Shown here piece by piece: positions 11,909 to 22,910 of a stretch of 64,000 bases of DNA. A program made the position numbers and the translations under genes. The notes under the pieces are model-generated. The model searched no databases and had not been told where the DNA came from. It worked only from the letters and a program-made list of their open reading frames with translations. This DNA is from Phaeotremella fagi (taxonomy: Eukaryota; Basidiomycota; Tremellomycetes; Tremellales; Phaeotremellaceae), in the NCBI GenBank assembly GCA_001599715.1, contig BCHU01000005.1, positions 496,001 to 560,000 of the forward strand, read 5' to 3'. The stretch's first letter is position 1, and every line of letters starts with the position of its first letter.

Positions 11909-14025
11909 CTACGAACCATACCATGAATTATGTAATCCAACTGAATCGTTGGGAGATGGCATAGCAGTTGGACCCAAGTTGGGTGAATGATTCATCAAAC
12001 CGATGAGTGAATCCGCACCGTCTAGCGAGATGTCAGAAAGACGTAATTACTCGACGAACACATAACTCACTCATTGGTCCATTACATCCATTAGCAGTCA
12101 AATCAAGTTCTTCCATAACATCACCATTCTTCTTAGCTTTCGCCTTGTCATTTCGTAATTTCTGCAAATGTTCCAAATATCGATCATCAACTCCACCAGT
12201 AACGTATTCCCCTGTGAAGACTGAACAATCGAATTCCTTGATATCAGGATTGAATTGATTACAGGATTGAATCAGATCGGGTAGAGTTTGGAAAATGACT
12301 AGATCGGCGTTGATGTGTTCGGCGATCTCTTCGTTGGTTCGGTTGTAGGCTACGAGTTCGTGGGGTGAGGGCATGTCTATACCGTAAACGTGGGAGTAGC
12401 GGATTGGGGGTGCACAAGAGGCGACTATAACTTTTTTGGCACCGACGTCTTTGGCCATTTGGATGATTTCTTTGGACGTTGTTCCTCGGACGATGGAGTC
12501 TGTGAAGGTGTAAGTTGGGTGTTTCAATCGAATTGCTCGGTGTCGAGAGCCAACTTACCATCTACGAGCATAACAACTTTACCGTCGAATTCCATTGGGA
12601 TAGGATTAAGCTTCTTTCTAACGTTTTTACGTCTGTGATACGTCAGTCGCATGATCTTTCTCATCAACCCTTGACCCACCTTTGACTTTGACCGGGCATG
12701 ATGAAAGTTCTACCAACATAACGGTTCTTGACGAAACCTTCCCTATAAGGTATACCCAAATGTTGAGCAAGTTGTAAAGCAGCAACACGGGATGTATCAG
12801 GAACAGGAATGACAACATCAACGGTTAGACCAGCTTTTGCCAATTCCTTCTTAGCAGTTTCAGCGAGGAAATCACCCATTGCCATTCTGGATCTGTAAAC
12901 GTTGATTCCGTCCATTGTTGAATCTGGTCTTGCGAAGTAGACGTATTCGAAAATGTCTGGTGCGAAGGTTGCTGGTGCAGCTACTTGTCTTCTGGAGACT
13001 TTACCACGAGTGATAATCAATGCTTCACCTATTCGAGAGTAAGTATGGGATTCTTCAAGAAGTCGTCTCTTGCAACTTACCAGCCTTGACGTCTTCCCAA
13101 TCAGTGAAACCCAAACCTTGGGCAACGACACTTTCACTAGCGGCCAAATAATCTTTCCCACCACGAGCACCTTGTCTGGTTGCATAACCGATAGGTCTGA
13201 TTCCGTTAGGATCTCTGAAAACGATCAAACCGAAACCGGCGAGCATGGCAATACAAGCATAAGAACCGACACAGACTTTGTTGAGATCTCCAATAGCCGT
13301 GAAAATATCTTCCTCGTTGATACGGGCTTTACCGGTCTTTTGAAGATTATCAGCAAGGACGTTTAAGAGTAATTCAGAGTCTGAATCTGTGTTGATGTGT
13401 CTGTGGGCTTCTGAATCGAGAAATTGACGGATGGAAGGGGTGTTAACCAGGTTTCCGTTCTGAAAGGGGGTACGATTAGTTTAAAGGGTAGTGGTAGTCA
13501 CACGACAAAGGAATACTTACATGAGCGAAAACGATACCGTATCTACATGATGAAGTGTCCAATTTAGTGAAATAAAACATGAGACCACAGATAGGATGGA
13601 CTACTTACGGACTGTTAACATAGAAAGGTTGAGCCTCTGCATGAGCAGAACTACCAGCAGTTGGATATCTAACATGACCAACACCCATCCAACCTTTCAA
13701 ACCAGCTACGGCCTGAGCGTCAAAAACATCTCTAACCATTCCATTAGATTTGACCTGATAGAATCGACCGTTAGGTCCACCGGTGACTATACCAGCTGCA
13801 TCTTGTCCACGATGTTGGAGAAGAGATAATCCTTCGGCACTGTACCGTTGTTAGGGGGACGAAATTTTGATGGGTGAATAAAGGGGGTTGGACTTACAGC
13901 TCTGCACCACAGGCTGAGGTTTGAGTTGCTAGGGGATCATGAAGAAGGAGACCGAGGATACCACACACTGTTGCAGATTGGTTGGTTTCGTTGGTCTGGC
14001 TTACTCAAGCAAAAGAAGACTCACT
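11909..14025 (-). CDS. ADE4: amidophosphoribosyltransferase (purine synthesis)
   Basis: Transfers the glutamine amide to PRPP, the first committed step of de novo purine synthesis, in the cytosol. The N-terminus after splicing is [16 protein letters not shown]; Met removal exposes the Ntn-hydrolase nucleophile Cys1. The glutaminase domain continues through NGNL and the [17 protein letters not shown] loop. The phosphoribosyltransferase part shows [45 protein letters not shown] and the PRPP loop [18 protein letters not shown], followed by [11 protein letters not shown]. The last exon ends with HNSWYGS and TAG. The start codon is interrupted by an intron: A at 14025, TG at 13967-13966. An in-frame TAA lies four codons upstream of it in the leader, so no longer N-terminus is possible. 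It is divergent from VPS54, with CACGTG sites between them. Confidence 0.95.
13968..14024 (-). other. 57-nt intron splitting the ATG of the purine gene
   Basis: On the minus strand the leader ends ...CAAAAA, followed by donor GTGAGT. The acceptor CAACAG precedes TGTGTGGTATC. Splicing creates A|TG TGT GGT ATC, that is MCGI, required for an active Ntn glutaminase. No other ATG precedes Cys in frame. Confidence 0.85.
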
Positions 14026-14246
14026 TTTTGGTGATTAATGGTTGTAGATTTGTATGACGAGGGATATAGGCTGGAATCTGATACTCAGTACTTATACAGT
14101 ATGAAGTTGTTTAGACTGTTTGGAGTCGAGTTGGTGTTGATTTCAGATATGAGATATGGATATAAATGTTAACAACCAATATGAGATGATGATTTAAGAC
14201 CTGATTTAACGCGTTGAGACAGTAATTTTTAAAATTAATTCGAAAT

Positions 14247-14256
14247 GCCACGTGGC
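14247..14256. promoter_or_regulatory. GCCACGTGGC palindrome (E-box)
   Basis: Perfect 10-bp palindrome centred on CACGTG in the divergent promoter. CACGTG is bound by bHLH regulators in fungi; which factor acts here is unknown. Confidence 0.5.
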
Positions 14257-14286
14257 TGCCACTCATTTTAAAAGCTAAAGTGGCAC

Positions 14287-14292
14287 CACGTG
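14287..14292. promoter_or_regulatory. second CACGTG site in the divergent promoter
   Basis: A second CACGTG lies in the context ACCACGTGACC, 38 bases from the first. The pairing in one short promoter makes chance less likely than for a single hexamer. Confidence 0.45.
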
Positions 14293-14462
14293 ACCTTGGA
14301 CGGTGTTGTCGCGCTCGTTGACATGCACCACCACGACGACTGTTCAGTGGTGAACATCAATTAACTATCATAAAAATGGCATATTAAGATCATATTACAT
14401 CCTAATGATGACCTAAAAGATACGTTCATAGCAATAACATAACCCTATCTACCCTCTCAAAC

Positions 14463-17400
14463 ATGTCAAAGCCACCCTCAGTCTTACCTTCAGTAGCACC
14501 AACTCCAGCTCCTTCATCACCACCACCAACTGAATCCAATTTCTCAGAATTCGATCAAGACGGTTCAGCAAGTGTCATTGACACGAGCTACGATTTCTCA
14601 TGGGATACAAAGGCAGATCCTGGTTCTCTAAATATCGTATCGTGGAAATTCGATGTCAACGCTAGAGCTGAAGACGGGGTTGAGAAGCGTGGATTTAATG
14701 GTAAGTCTCGGTCATCTACTTTAATCGAACTTGGATTGATTTATTTCGATAAAAGCCATCTCGACCGTACTTAATCATCCTACAAGAAAGGCCAATCCTT
14801 TACGATCATCACGTAAACCTCTACCACCCATTTCACAACCTTTACCTGTTCTACCTAAACCTCCACCTGCTAATCACTATGATACATATCTGAAAGCCAT
14901 CACACCACTCTATGAAATTTTTTCCGCTGGTCAATCATCTTCCATCGCATCCATTTCCGGTGAATACGAACCCACTTCACAAACAAAAACTAAAACGGAT
15001 TTACCTGAATTATCATCTATACCCGATTTATTCTTCGATCCAAATTTCAATTTATCAAATCCGTTGACATGGACTGATATTGTCGGTATCTCATCTTCGA
15101 CCTCGGTCATTGACCCTAACATCCAAGAATCACTTTCATCACATTTAGACAATATAGAAAGACATCTCGTCCATGAAATCACTCTTCGATCTACATCATT
15201 CTTCTCAGCTCTTTCCAATTTACAAGATCTCCATGCAGAGTCTTCCCTCTGTTTATCTAGAATATCGGAATTACAAAATTCATTGAAGGAAGTTGGTAGT
15301 AAACAGGCTAAAAAAGGTTTGGAGATTATCGATGCTCAAGAGAAATTGAGGGTTTTGAGAGTAACTGAGAATGGAATTCAGAAGATAGCGGAATTAGAGG
15401 AACTTGTTAGATTTGGTAGAAATCTCGTGGAAGCGGGTGACTGGACTGGTGGAATAGGTTGTTTAGAGGATGTTGTCAGATGGTGGGAAAGATATGGGAT
15501 TGAAGAGCCCTCAACAGATGGACAGGAAGCGTTGACGTCAAGTTCCAATACCCTCCCCTTATCCACTTTACCCGCTCTTGCAATTTTACCTACAACTCTT
15601 CAATCTTTGACTTCAACCATTTCAACCCAATTAGAATCTGCTTTATCCCTCTTATTGATATCTGTTATCTCCAAAGATCAATCAGTGGATTTATTCGACA
15701 ACGATGAATTTAAAAGATCGGTGGAACCGATATTGGCTGGATTGGTGAGATGTGGAAGGACTGAGAGTGTGGAGGATGTTTGGCGAAATGCAGTAACCCT
15801 CTCCATAAGAGAGGGATCTCGACAGGTAAGTGTGTCCTATCTTCGGTAAACTATTAGCTGACTAAATTGATTAGCATCTTCCAGTGTCACAAGGAGACGA
15901 TGATGGAGATGAAAGTAACAAGGGAATGTCAAATCGAGGGTTGGTTAGATGGTTTCTCCTCGTACTAACCCCATCGTAGTCAAAATCTTGCTCAGGCTCT
16001 ACAGGCAATGGATCATTCCAGTTTCCTTTCGCTCACAAAACGCATGTACGAAACCATGATAGCACGGATCAAACTAGCTCAAAAGATGGGCGATAACCTG
16101 TCGGAAGTGGTGATAGCTGTTAGGTGAGCTAATTTTTTTTTGGCTTGAAAAATTGTAGCTGACAAAAATTTTAGCTCCTTACCGATTCTTTCCATTTCGT
16201 CTTTTATTCCCGATACAACGACACCCCCACCATCCGCCAAGTCCCCCACACCTCCATCAACCGATTACTCCGATATTATATCTTCAGCGTGCGAATTGGC
16301 GAATTCAAGATCATCCAAGATTTTGGCTGTTCGATCCGAACAAAACGCTGCTTTGAACTTGGAAGAGTTTGTTGAACTTTTCAAAGAAAGTTGGGAATTC
16401 GTCGTTACAACCGAAGGATTGGCTAAACGGATGATAGTATCTCTACGAGGTGTTACGGCTTCACAGGTATGTTGTTTGGGATTCTTGGTGATCTTCTCTG
16501 ACATTTGATATAGGCTAGAGCTTTCCTTGTTTCCTATCACGCAGTTCGACTCACAAAATCAGCAAAACAAGTAGAGGACGAGCTATGGACACAGATCGAT
16601 ATACCCAAATCCACCCAGCACGTCGTTGACCTAATCATCCAATCGGCGGTATCAGATCCTGAAGAATGTAAAGTCCCCCCACCTCAAGAAACTATCACCA
16701 ACGGAGATAGCGCTAGTGCCAGACCTCTATCGAAAATTCTTTCCATCGAAGATAGGTCATTCTTCGTTGTCAAAGCCACTGCAGAGAGTTTGGAGTTATT
16801 GGGTGATTATCTTAAAATCGTCGTTAATCTTGAATTGGTGACTACGGACGTTATGGCTAGGATCATCGAGTTCTTGAAGGTCAGTCCGATCGTGGATTCA
16901 TTGAACTTTGCTGATTTGATATTCCAGTCATTCAATTCAAGGACTTGTCAAGTAGTTTTAGGAGCTGGTGCTATGAGATCAGCGGGTTTGAAGAATATCA
17001 CTGCTAAGCATCTTGGTAAATTCTTTTTAACTATCTTTGCACACAGTCAGAGTGGCTGACAAGACAACAGCTCTGGCATCTCAATCTTTATCTGTAATAG
17101 TCAACCTAATACCTTACATCCGTGAATTCATCCGAAGACACCTCAACGCGAAACAAGCAGTTATGCTGATAGAATTCGATAAATTGAAAAGGGTATGTTG
17201 GTTACACTGTAGAATTGGTTGATGGCCGCTGACAATCGAACAGGATTATCAAGAACATCAGAATGAAATTCATTCTAAGCTTGTGGCTATCATGTCAGAC
17301 CGTTTGGCTGTACATTGTTCAGCGTTACGTGTAGGTGTTCATCATGTTTTCCTGAACATTCACTGAACCTGTTTTCCACGTCTAGGCTATTGACTGGGAA

Positions 17401-18541
17401 GCCACACCTGAACGTGATTCTGCTCGACCATATGCGGAGATGCTTGTTAAGGAGACTGCAACTCTTCATAAGGTCTTATCTAAATATCTTGCTAGTCAGA
17501 CGGTTGAGGTGAGCTACGTGCCCAGTACGTTTGCGTCACCAAGCTTACTAGACTTTTAGGATGTCATGTCCCAAGTTCTTGCTGCGATAGTTCATCGGCT
17601 TAGCGAAGAATATCGTAAAATCGAGATTAAATCGGAAGATGCCAAGAAGAGGTACGTTGCAAGTAGAGAAGAACATGATACTAACCCTACGAAGGATGTT
17701 GCAAGATGTTGCCCTTTTATCAAACAGACTCACGCCTCTATCGGAATCAGGAAAAACAGTCTCATCATTAGAAACTCTAGTTAAAGATAAATCAACACCT
17801 CGAAAACCGTTGACGCAAACCATGTCTGGGTTATTACGACGGACTGGATCTACTAGTGTTTCTAAGGAGGAGGTTAAGGATGGGGCTGATGAAGTTGGAG
17901 CTGAGGATGATCTTACGGGTGATGGAATTGAGGCTGATGGTGAAGGAGAGAATGAAGGGTTAGGATTGGGATTAGGTTTGGTTGAAGGGACCGCAGACAA
18001 CGTTCCTCGAGTGGTCGTTGAGAACGCCGAACCGACAAATGGAGTTGTCGAGGACGTTCCAAAAGAAAATACAGATGAGATCAAAACGACTGAAGAGAAA
18101 TCAAAACTCGTCGTCAACAATCTCGAATTACCAGATCGACATCGATCCCTACCGCCCACGCCTATTATTGACATTTCATCACCCGACATTACATCTCCAG
18201 TAATCGATTTATCTCCAAGAGTCGTCTCCCCGAATGTCGAGATGCCAATTGAGACTCTTGACCAATTGATTGAACAGGTGACTGAGGGAGTGGAAGTTAA
18301 ACCGGTCGATGAAGATCCTGTGGCCGTTTTGGAAACGGAAACGGAAAAGACTGAGACTAAAGTCGAAGTGCCTAAAGCTGAACAGGAGGAGGCGGCAGAG
18401 AAACTAGATGTTGTTTCAGAGGAGATTAAAGAGAATGGAATGACGGATCCGAAAACAATCGAAAACGAAAAACCTTTGCCCTCTACCGAAGAAACAGAAG
18501 CCAAAGAAACAGAGATACCAGGGAAGGAAGATACCGAATGA
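14463..18541 (+). CDS. VPS54: VPS54, GARP tethering complex subunit
   Basis: Subunit of the Golgi-associated retrograde protein (GARP) complex, which tethers endosome-derived vesicles at the trans-Golgi. A Pro/Ser-rich N-terminus is followed by the Vps54_N region: AISTVLNHPTR, NHYDTYLKAITPLYEIF, then the helical HLDNIERHLVHEIT, FFSALSNLQDLHAESS and LQNSLKEVGSKQ typical of CATCHR proteins. Later exons give SFLSLTKRMYETMIARIK and SLRGVTASQARAFLVSYH, and the C-terminal Vps54 domain shows VVKATAESLELLGDYLKIVVN, GAGAMRSAGLKNITAKHL and LASQSLSVIVNLIPYIREFI. After about 17850 a long tail rich in Glu, Lys, Thr and Pro extends for over 200 codons to KEDTE and is not part of the conserved fold. A large antisense frame over this tail is a shadow. 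At least ten introns are needed. Confidence 0.9.
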
Positions 18542-18600
18542 TACATACCTTGTAAGAAAAGCTTGAATTAGATCATACAATATGAACATGTGTAGAATAT

Positions 18601-21600
18601 CTATATCTCTCTCTTTTGACCAATACGACCAACAGGCAATGGTTCTACTGGAAAACACTTTCTCCAAGCTTCAAAAACCTTTTGTTCGGGTTTATCATTC
18701 CTCTCCCACCATTCAAAAATGGTTTTATGGATTGAACCAAAGACTGCTCTCGAGACATTCACGTTGACCATGTTACCCAATTGACCGTCTTGCTAATTGA
18801 TTTTTGGGTCTATCAGTTGCAGTCCTACGACAGAAGTGGAGCAGTCACTGACCTCCTGAGGATTCCCTGATAGATGATAAGAATCTGGAAATCCTGAAAA
18901 TCGTTTCCTTTCGGCGATTGTCATCGTTCGTCTTTGCTATTAAGAAATCCGAACTTCAGTGACTACGTCAAATACTGAGAGTAAAAGCTCACGTCATAAT
19001 GAATAACCCCAGTACTTTTCCCACCTGGTTTCGAAGATGTTAACAGAGTCGTGGCACCACCCTCAGGATCGATTCGTCGTTTGCAACCTACATGTGTACA
19101 GAGTTGTCAATTACAGAGCAAGCGAATAAATGCCATCTTACCAGGAACAGAAGAACCTTTTTCACCAACTACTGGGATCTCTTTCATATCTCTCGTAGCG
19201 AAAATAATCTCCATCTCACCAGGTGTTGCGTACGGTGTATAATGATCGAAAACAGATTTCCGACCTTCCCGAAGTTGTTTTTGGTAATCGTTCTGAGCTT
19301 CTCTATGGTATCTAACTGATTTTGAAAATCCAATTCTGGTTTGATCGCCAGTCTCACCCTTTAGAGGTGGAAATGATAGTAGTCGATCTCTAGGTAGATA
19401 GGAGATATCGTTTCTGATGATACTGTAAGCTCGCTTTGAGAAGACGACACCACGACACTTACGGTCTAAAATGGAACCCTGGAAGATCAGAGATTGCATC
19501 AGACACTGTAACAGCTGGAAGAGGTCCTGAACCCGGTGTCCCAATCCCAGGATAGAATGTCACTTCTGAATCCCCAAACAATTGAAATCGAGCGAGTTGG
19601 ACTTTAGGATTAGAATGTGTAGGTAAAGGAAATTCCGGAAGTCGAACACCGATTTTAGCAGCCAGCACGAATAATCGAATCCGATTTTGAGGACTTCCAT
19701 AAGCTCGACTATCTAAAAGAGCTAATCGACATTGATATCCCCGTTGAAGCAATTCCTTTATCAGCTGTTGTGAGTAGTTCCTGATGAAGGCTTTGTCGAT
19801 CTCTTCTTCACTCAACTCCCTTTTGAAACCGGGTACGTTCTCGAACACGAAGAATGAAGGCTGAAGTCGATCTAGTTCCCTGAGAGCTACGAATAATTCG
19901 TTGTTTCTTGAATCGTCGGCAACACCTCTCATATGGTTTGCTCCAGAATGACCTTGACATGGTGGACAAGCTGAATAGACCATGATATCTCCACGACGGG
20001 GGAGGTATGTCTGATGTCTCTGTCGGGGATTCTTTAGAGCTTGATGAACCTTTTTATCGAGTTTTCGAGCAGTATCCGACGCTTGGTTCAATTTTGACAG
20101 GATACAGTTGGTGTTTGGATGATTGTTTTCGACGGTGTTCAGACCAATCGGATCTAAGTCCAAAGCATACTTCATCTCGAAATGATCAGAAGCTCCAGTA
20201 ACCAGACCACCGCCTCCAGAATAAGAATCTGCAGCAGGCATCTTTTCTTCTAGTTTTCCAAAAGCAGACAAAGCAAGTTGATGATTGAGACTTTTGGTTC
20301 GACATAATCGACAGGTTTGAAATTGTCTTTGAATAGGAATGAGGTTCCCTGTTTGATCCAGCTGTGAAGTGCAGTAGTATTCTCCAGAATATCTTGCATC
20401 TGCTTGGGACAAAGCGACGTGGCATTTACCGATCAGCTGATTGACTGAGATATTTTTAAGCTCCTCAGAACGATAGATCTGACGCTGTATCAAATTCAGC
20501 CAAAGTCACTAACCCCCCTCACCTCGGATAAAAAGCCCTCCCCTAATCTCCCTCTTCTTCTCAGGTCAGTGACCCGTCCAAACATCCTAACAGTGACCAT
20601 TGTCTCCTTAGCCAAACCAAGAGGTTTAGGTAGAACCTGAATCTGACCTATCCCCCAGGCTTCAACTCTACCCTGATCAACATAAACGAAATCATGTAGA
20701 TGGAAATTCATTCCTTTGTATCTGAATCCGAACCCCACTTTCAGCTGTTTTATCGATTCACTCCTCATTTTCCTACTGTCACACGAATCACAGCTGGAGG
20801 AAAGCAGTGGATCTCTGAAAGTGGCATTCGATTTATCCGCCACGAATCGACAGAATGGTAATAATTCTGGAATAGGTTGATTAGGTTTCACCATGATCAG
20901 ATCGAATTTGTTTTGGATGGAATGGAGACTGATATCATCGCATTGGCAATGATCAAGAAAGTATTCTTTTGGTCTTCCGATATCAGGTACTTCACAGAGC
21001 CATTGAACGTGGCATCGTTTTTTACCTTCTTGGTTGAAAAAGATTGATCGAATTAGACCGATTTTATTAGATTCGTTATTGGAGATATTTATGACCACTG
21101 CGTCGTCGACCATGACTTTCTGTTTGTGGTTAAACTGATGTTCCCGGAAATACGCTTCGGATAGTTGAACCTTGCCCATGGTTGTTTGATCTACCGTCTC
21201 CATCGGACATTCGAGTTTGAGATTTAGATCTTCAACGTCGTCCTGCGATTCCTGAATAGATTCTGGAGTTGTTTCGATACTATCCCAAATATTCTTGTGA
21301 CTTTTCATTATCCTTCGAAGATGCTCTCTTCGAGATCCTTTAGGTAATTCCTGAACCTTCCTCAATTTCTCGAACAGAGGTGACCTGCTGATATAGGATA
21401 TTCGGTCATGTATCTTGACATCGTCGAGGTCATGTAATACCGAGGCTAAAATCTCAGAACCATACTCTCGAAATTTTGATAGAGAAGTGTCGAGCTATTG
21501 TCATCCAATGAGCTTGAACACGCAATTAAACACCCACATGTCGTATCAAATCACCCTGAGTAACTCCTTGAAGCTCTTTCAAAAATTCCCGTAAACTCTC

Positions 21601-22756
21601 ACAACACTCTGAACTGGCTTTACAAATCTGTGCAATTAATTGATAAGGGATCTTGAAATTATCAAAGGTTTCTCGGTAGCACGCCAGAGGATTTTGAAGT
21701 ATGTAAGAACAATCCGGTGTTTTTAATCTGATTTGACTGAAAACGATTCCTCAGTTTGAGTCAATCAAACTTCGAGTAAGGGGAAACGACTTACACATTG
21801 AAATCAGAATCAGAGGATATCTCGTAACCGTCCAATTCCCCAAGCAACTCTCCTTTCCCAACAATCTTGATAACATCCTCAACCCTCCCTTTCCCTTTCT
21901 TATCAAGATTCCTCACAAACCCAAAAGCCCAAATACTTTCGGTAACCTCGTTTCTCTCCCCACCATCCATTCTCCCATCTTCATAATCAAATACCCCAAG
22001 CGAATAGAGTGGTCCAGGCATATCATCTCCGAATTCATTCTTTACCCTTTGGAAAATCACGAAATTTTCTAGAATCATCTTATGGCCTTCGGGATAGGTT
22101 GATTCGTCGTGATTAGAGGTTTGAGGGGGGATTTTGAAAGTTAGTCTTTCGTCTGGAGTTCGCTTAGTCTCATCTTCCATTGACTGAGGTTGACTTACGA
22201 CGAAATGTTTCTGTGTTGGGTCGAGGAAATTCTTTGGAGAGAATCATATCTTCTGGTGTACGGAAATATCTTTTCTTGTTTGGTTTCGAATTGGAAGACT
22301 GATGCTTATCGTCAGCGCAATCATGTAAATCATCTGATTGATACTTACATTCATAGTTCTCTTCCTACCCCCTGAATGAACACCACCTACCACTACTCTA
22401 GAAGTAGAACCAGCTCCAGTATCATTCTCGTCAACAACAATTCCCGTTGAACTGGTGAGCAAGATATCCGCTGCTTTGTGTATATCACCCCCAGCTCTCC
22501 TAATAGCCTCATCAATTTCAACTGATTCCTTCTGTCAGCGTAACATCAACGTGAAAGGATTCCATCCATACCTTTCGAAGTCGCTTCGAAGATCTTGAAC
22601 AGCTCTGTCTTCTCCTTTACGTGCATTGTATCTACTTTGAGATGTATTTGATTACAGTACTTATACGTAAAAGGTAGAGAAGAACGTTGAAGGGTGTTGC
22701 TTGACTACACCACCCAACGCTCTTGACAACAGACCGTCGATCAAAAGTATCTTCAT
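18601..22756 (-). CDS. DNA (cytosine-5) methyltransferase with two BAH domains (DNMT1/Dim-2 class, DnmtX-like)
   Basis: Nuclear enzyme predicted to methylate cytosine C5. The catalytic domain has all key motifs: I DSYSGGGGLVTGASD, IV SACPPCQGHS with the catalytic cysteine, VI FENVPGF, VIII SPQNRIRLFV, IX ERKRFSGFPDSYHLSGN, and X QLGNMVNVNVSRAV near the end. Upstream are two BAH-like domains: about 21220-20800 (VMVDDAVVINI, GLIRSIFFNQEG, EYFLDHCQC) and about 20760-20400 (LHDFVYV, WGIGQIQVL, VRMFGRVTDL, IYRSEELKNIS). A region near 22160-21500 (MILENFVIF, LYSLGVFDYED) resembles a replication-foci (RFTS) domain. No SNF2 or RING region follows, so it is not DNMT5. From memory, Kwoniella species carry a de novo enzyme DnmtX that Cryptococcus lost; identity is inferred. 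The 5' exons are uncertain: the best model starts at 22756. The gene converges on VPS54 with 59 bases between stop codons. Confidence 0.92.
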
Positions 22757-22910
22757 AAAAAGGTATAAAAACTGAGTAAATGCAATTATTACAAACGGAC
22801 CAACATAGAACGATTTACAAACTTCATAATACCTTCCTCATCATCATCATTGAAACCAGCTCATGATACGCCAATCGAAATGTCCATATCCATATTCATA
22901 ACCGACCCAC

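Larger units (their letters stand above)
14026..14462. promoter_or_regulatory. divergent promoter between purine gene and VPS54
   Basis: These 437 bases separate the two start codons. The centre holds two CACGTG sites (14249-14254 and 14287-14292), 38 bases apart, the first within the 10-bp palindrome GCCACGTGGC. AT-rich blocks flank the pair. A short open leader on the purine side contains the donor of the start-codon intron. Confidence 0.65.

Noticed and set aside
17548..18546. 332-codon minus-strand open frame opposite the VPS54 tail
   Set aside because: It is the reverse complement of the repetitive Glu/Lys/Thr/Val tail and gives a Ser/Val/Phe-rich sequence without any domain. The + frame continues the VPS54 exons with good splice sites.
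18601..22756. DNMT5 as identity of the methyltransferase
   Set aside because: DNMT5 has a chromodomain at the start and RING plus SNF2 ATPase domains after the methyltransferase domain; here the gene stops right after motif X and starts with RFTS-like and BAH regions.
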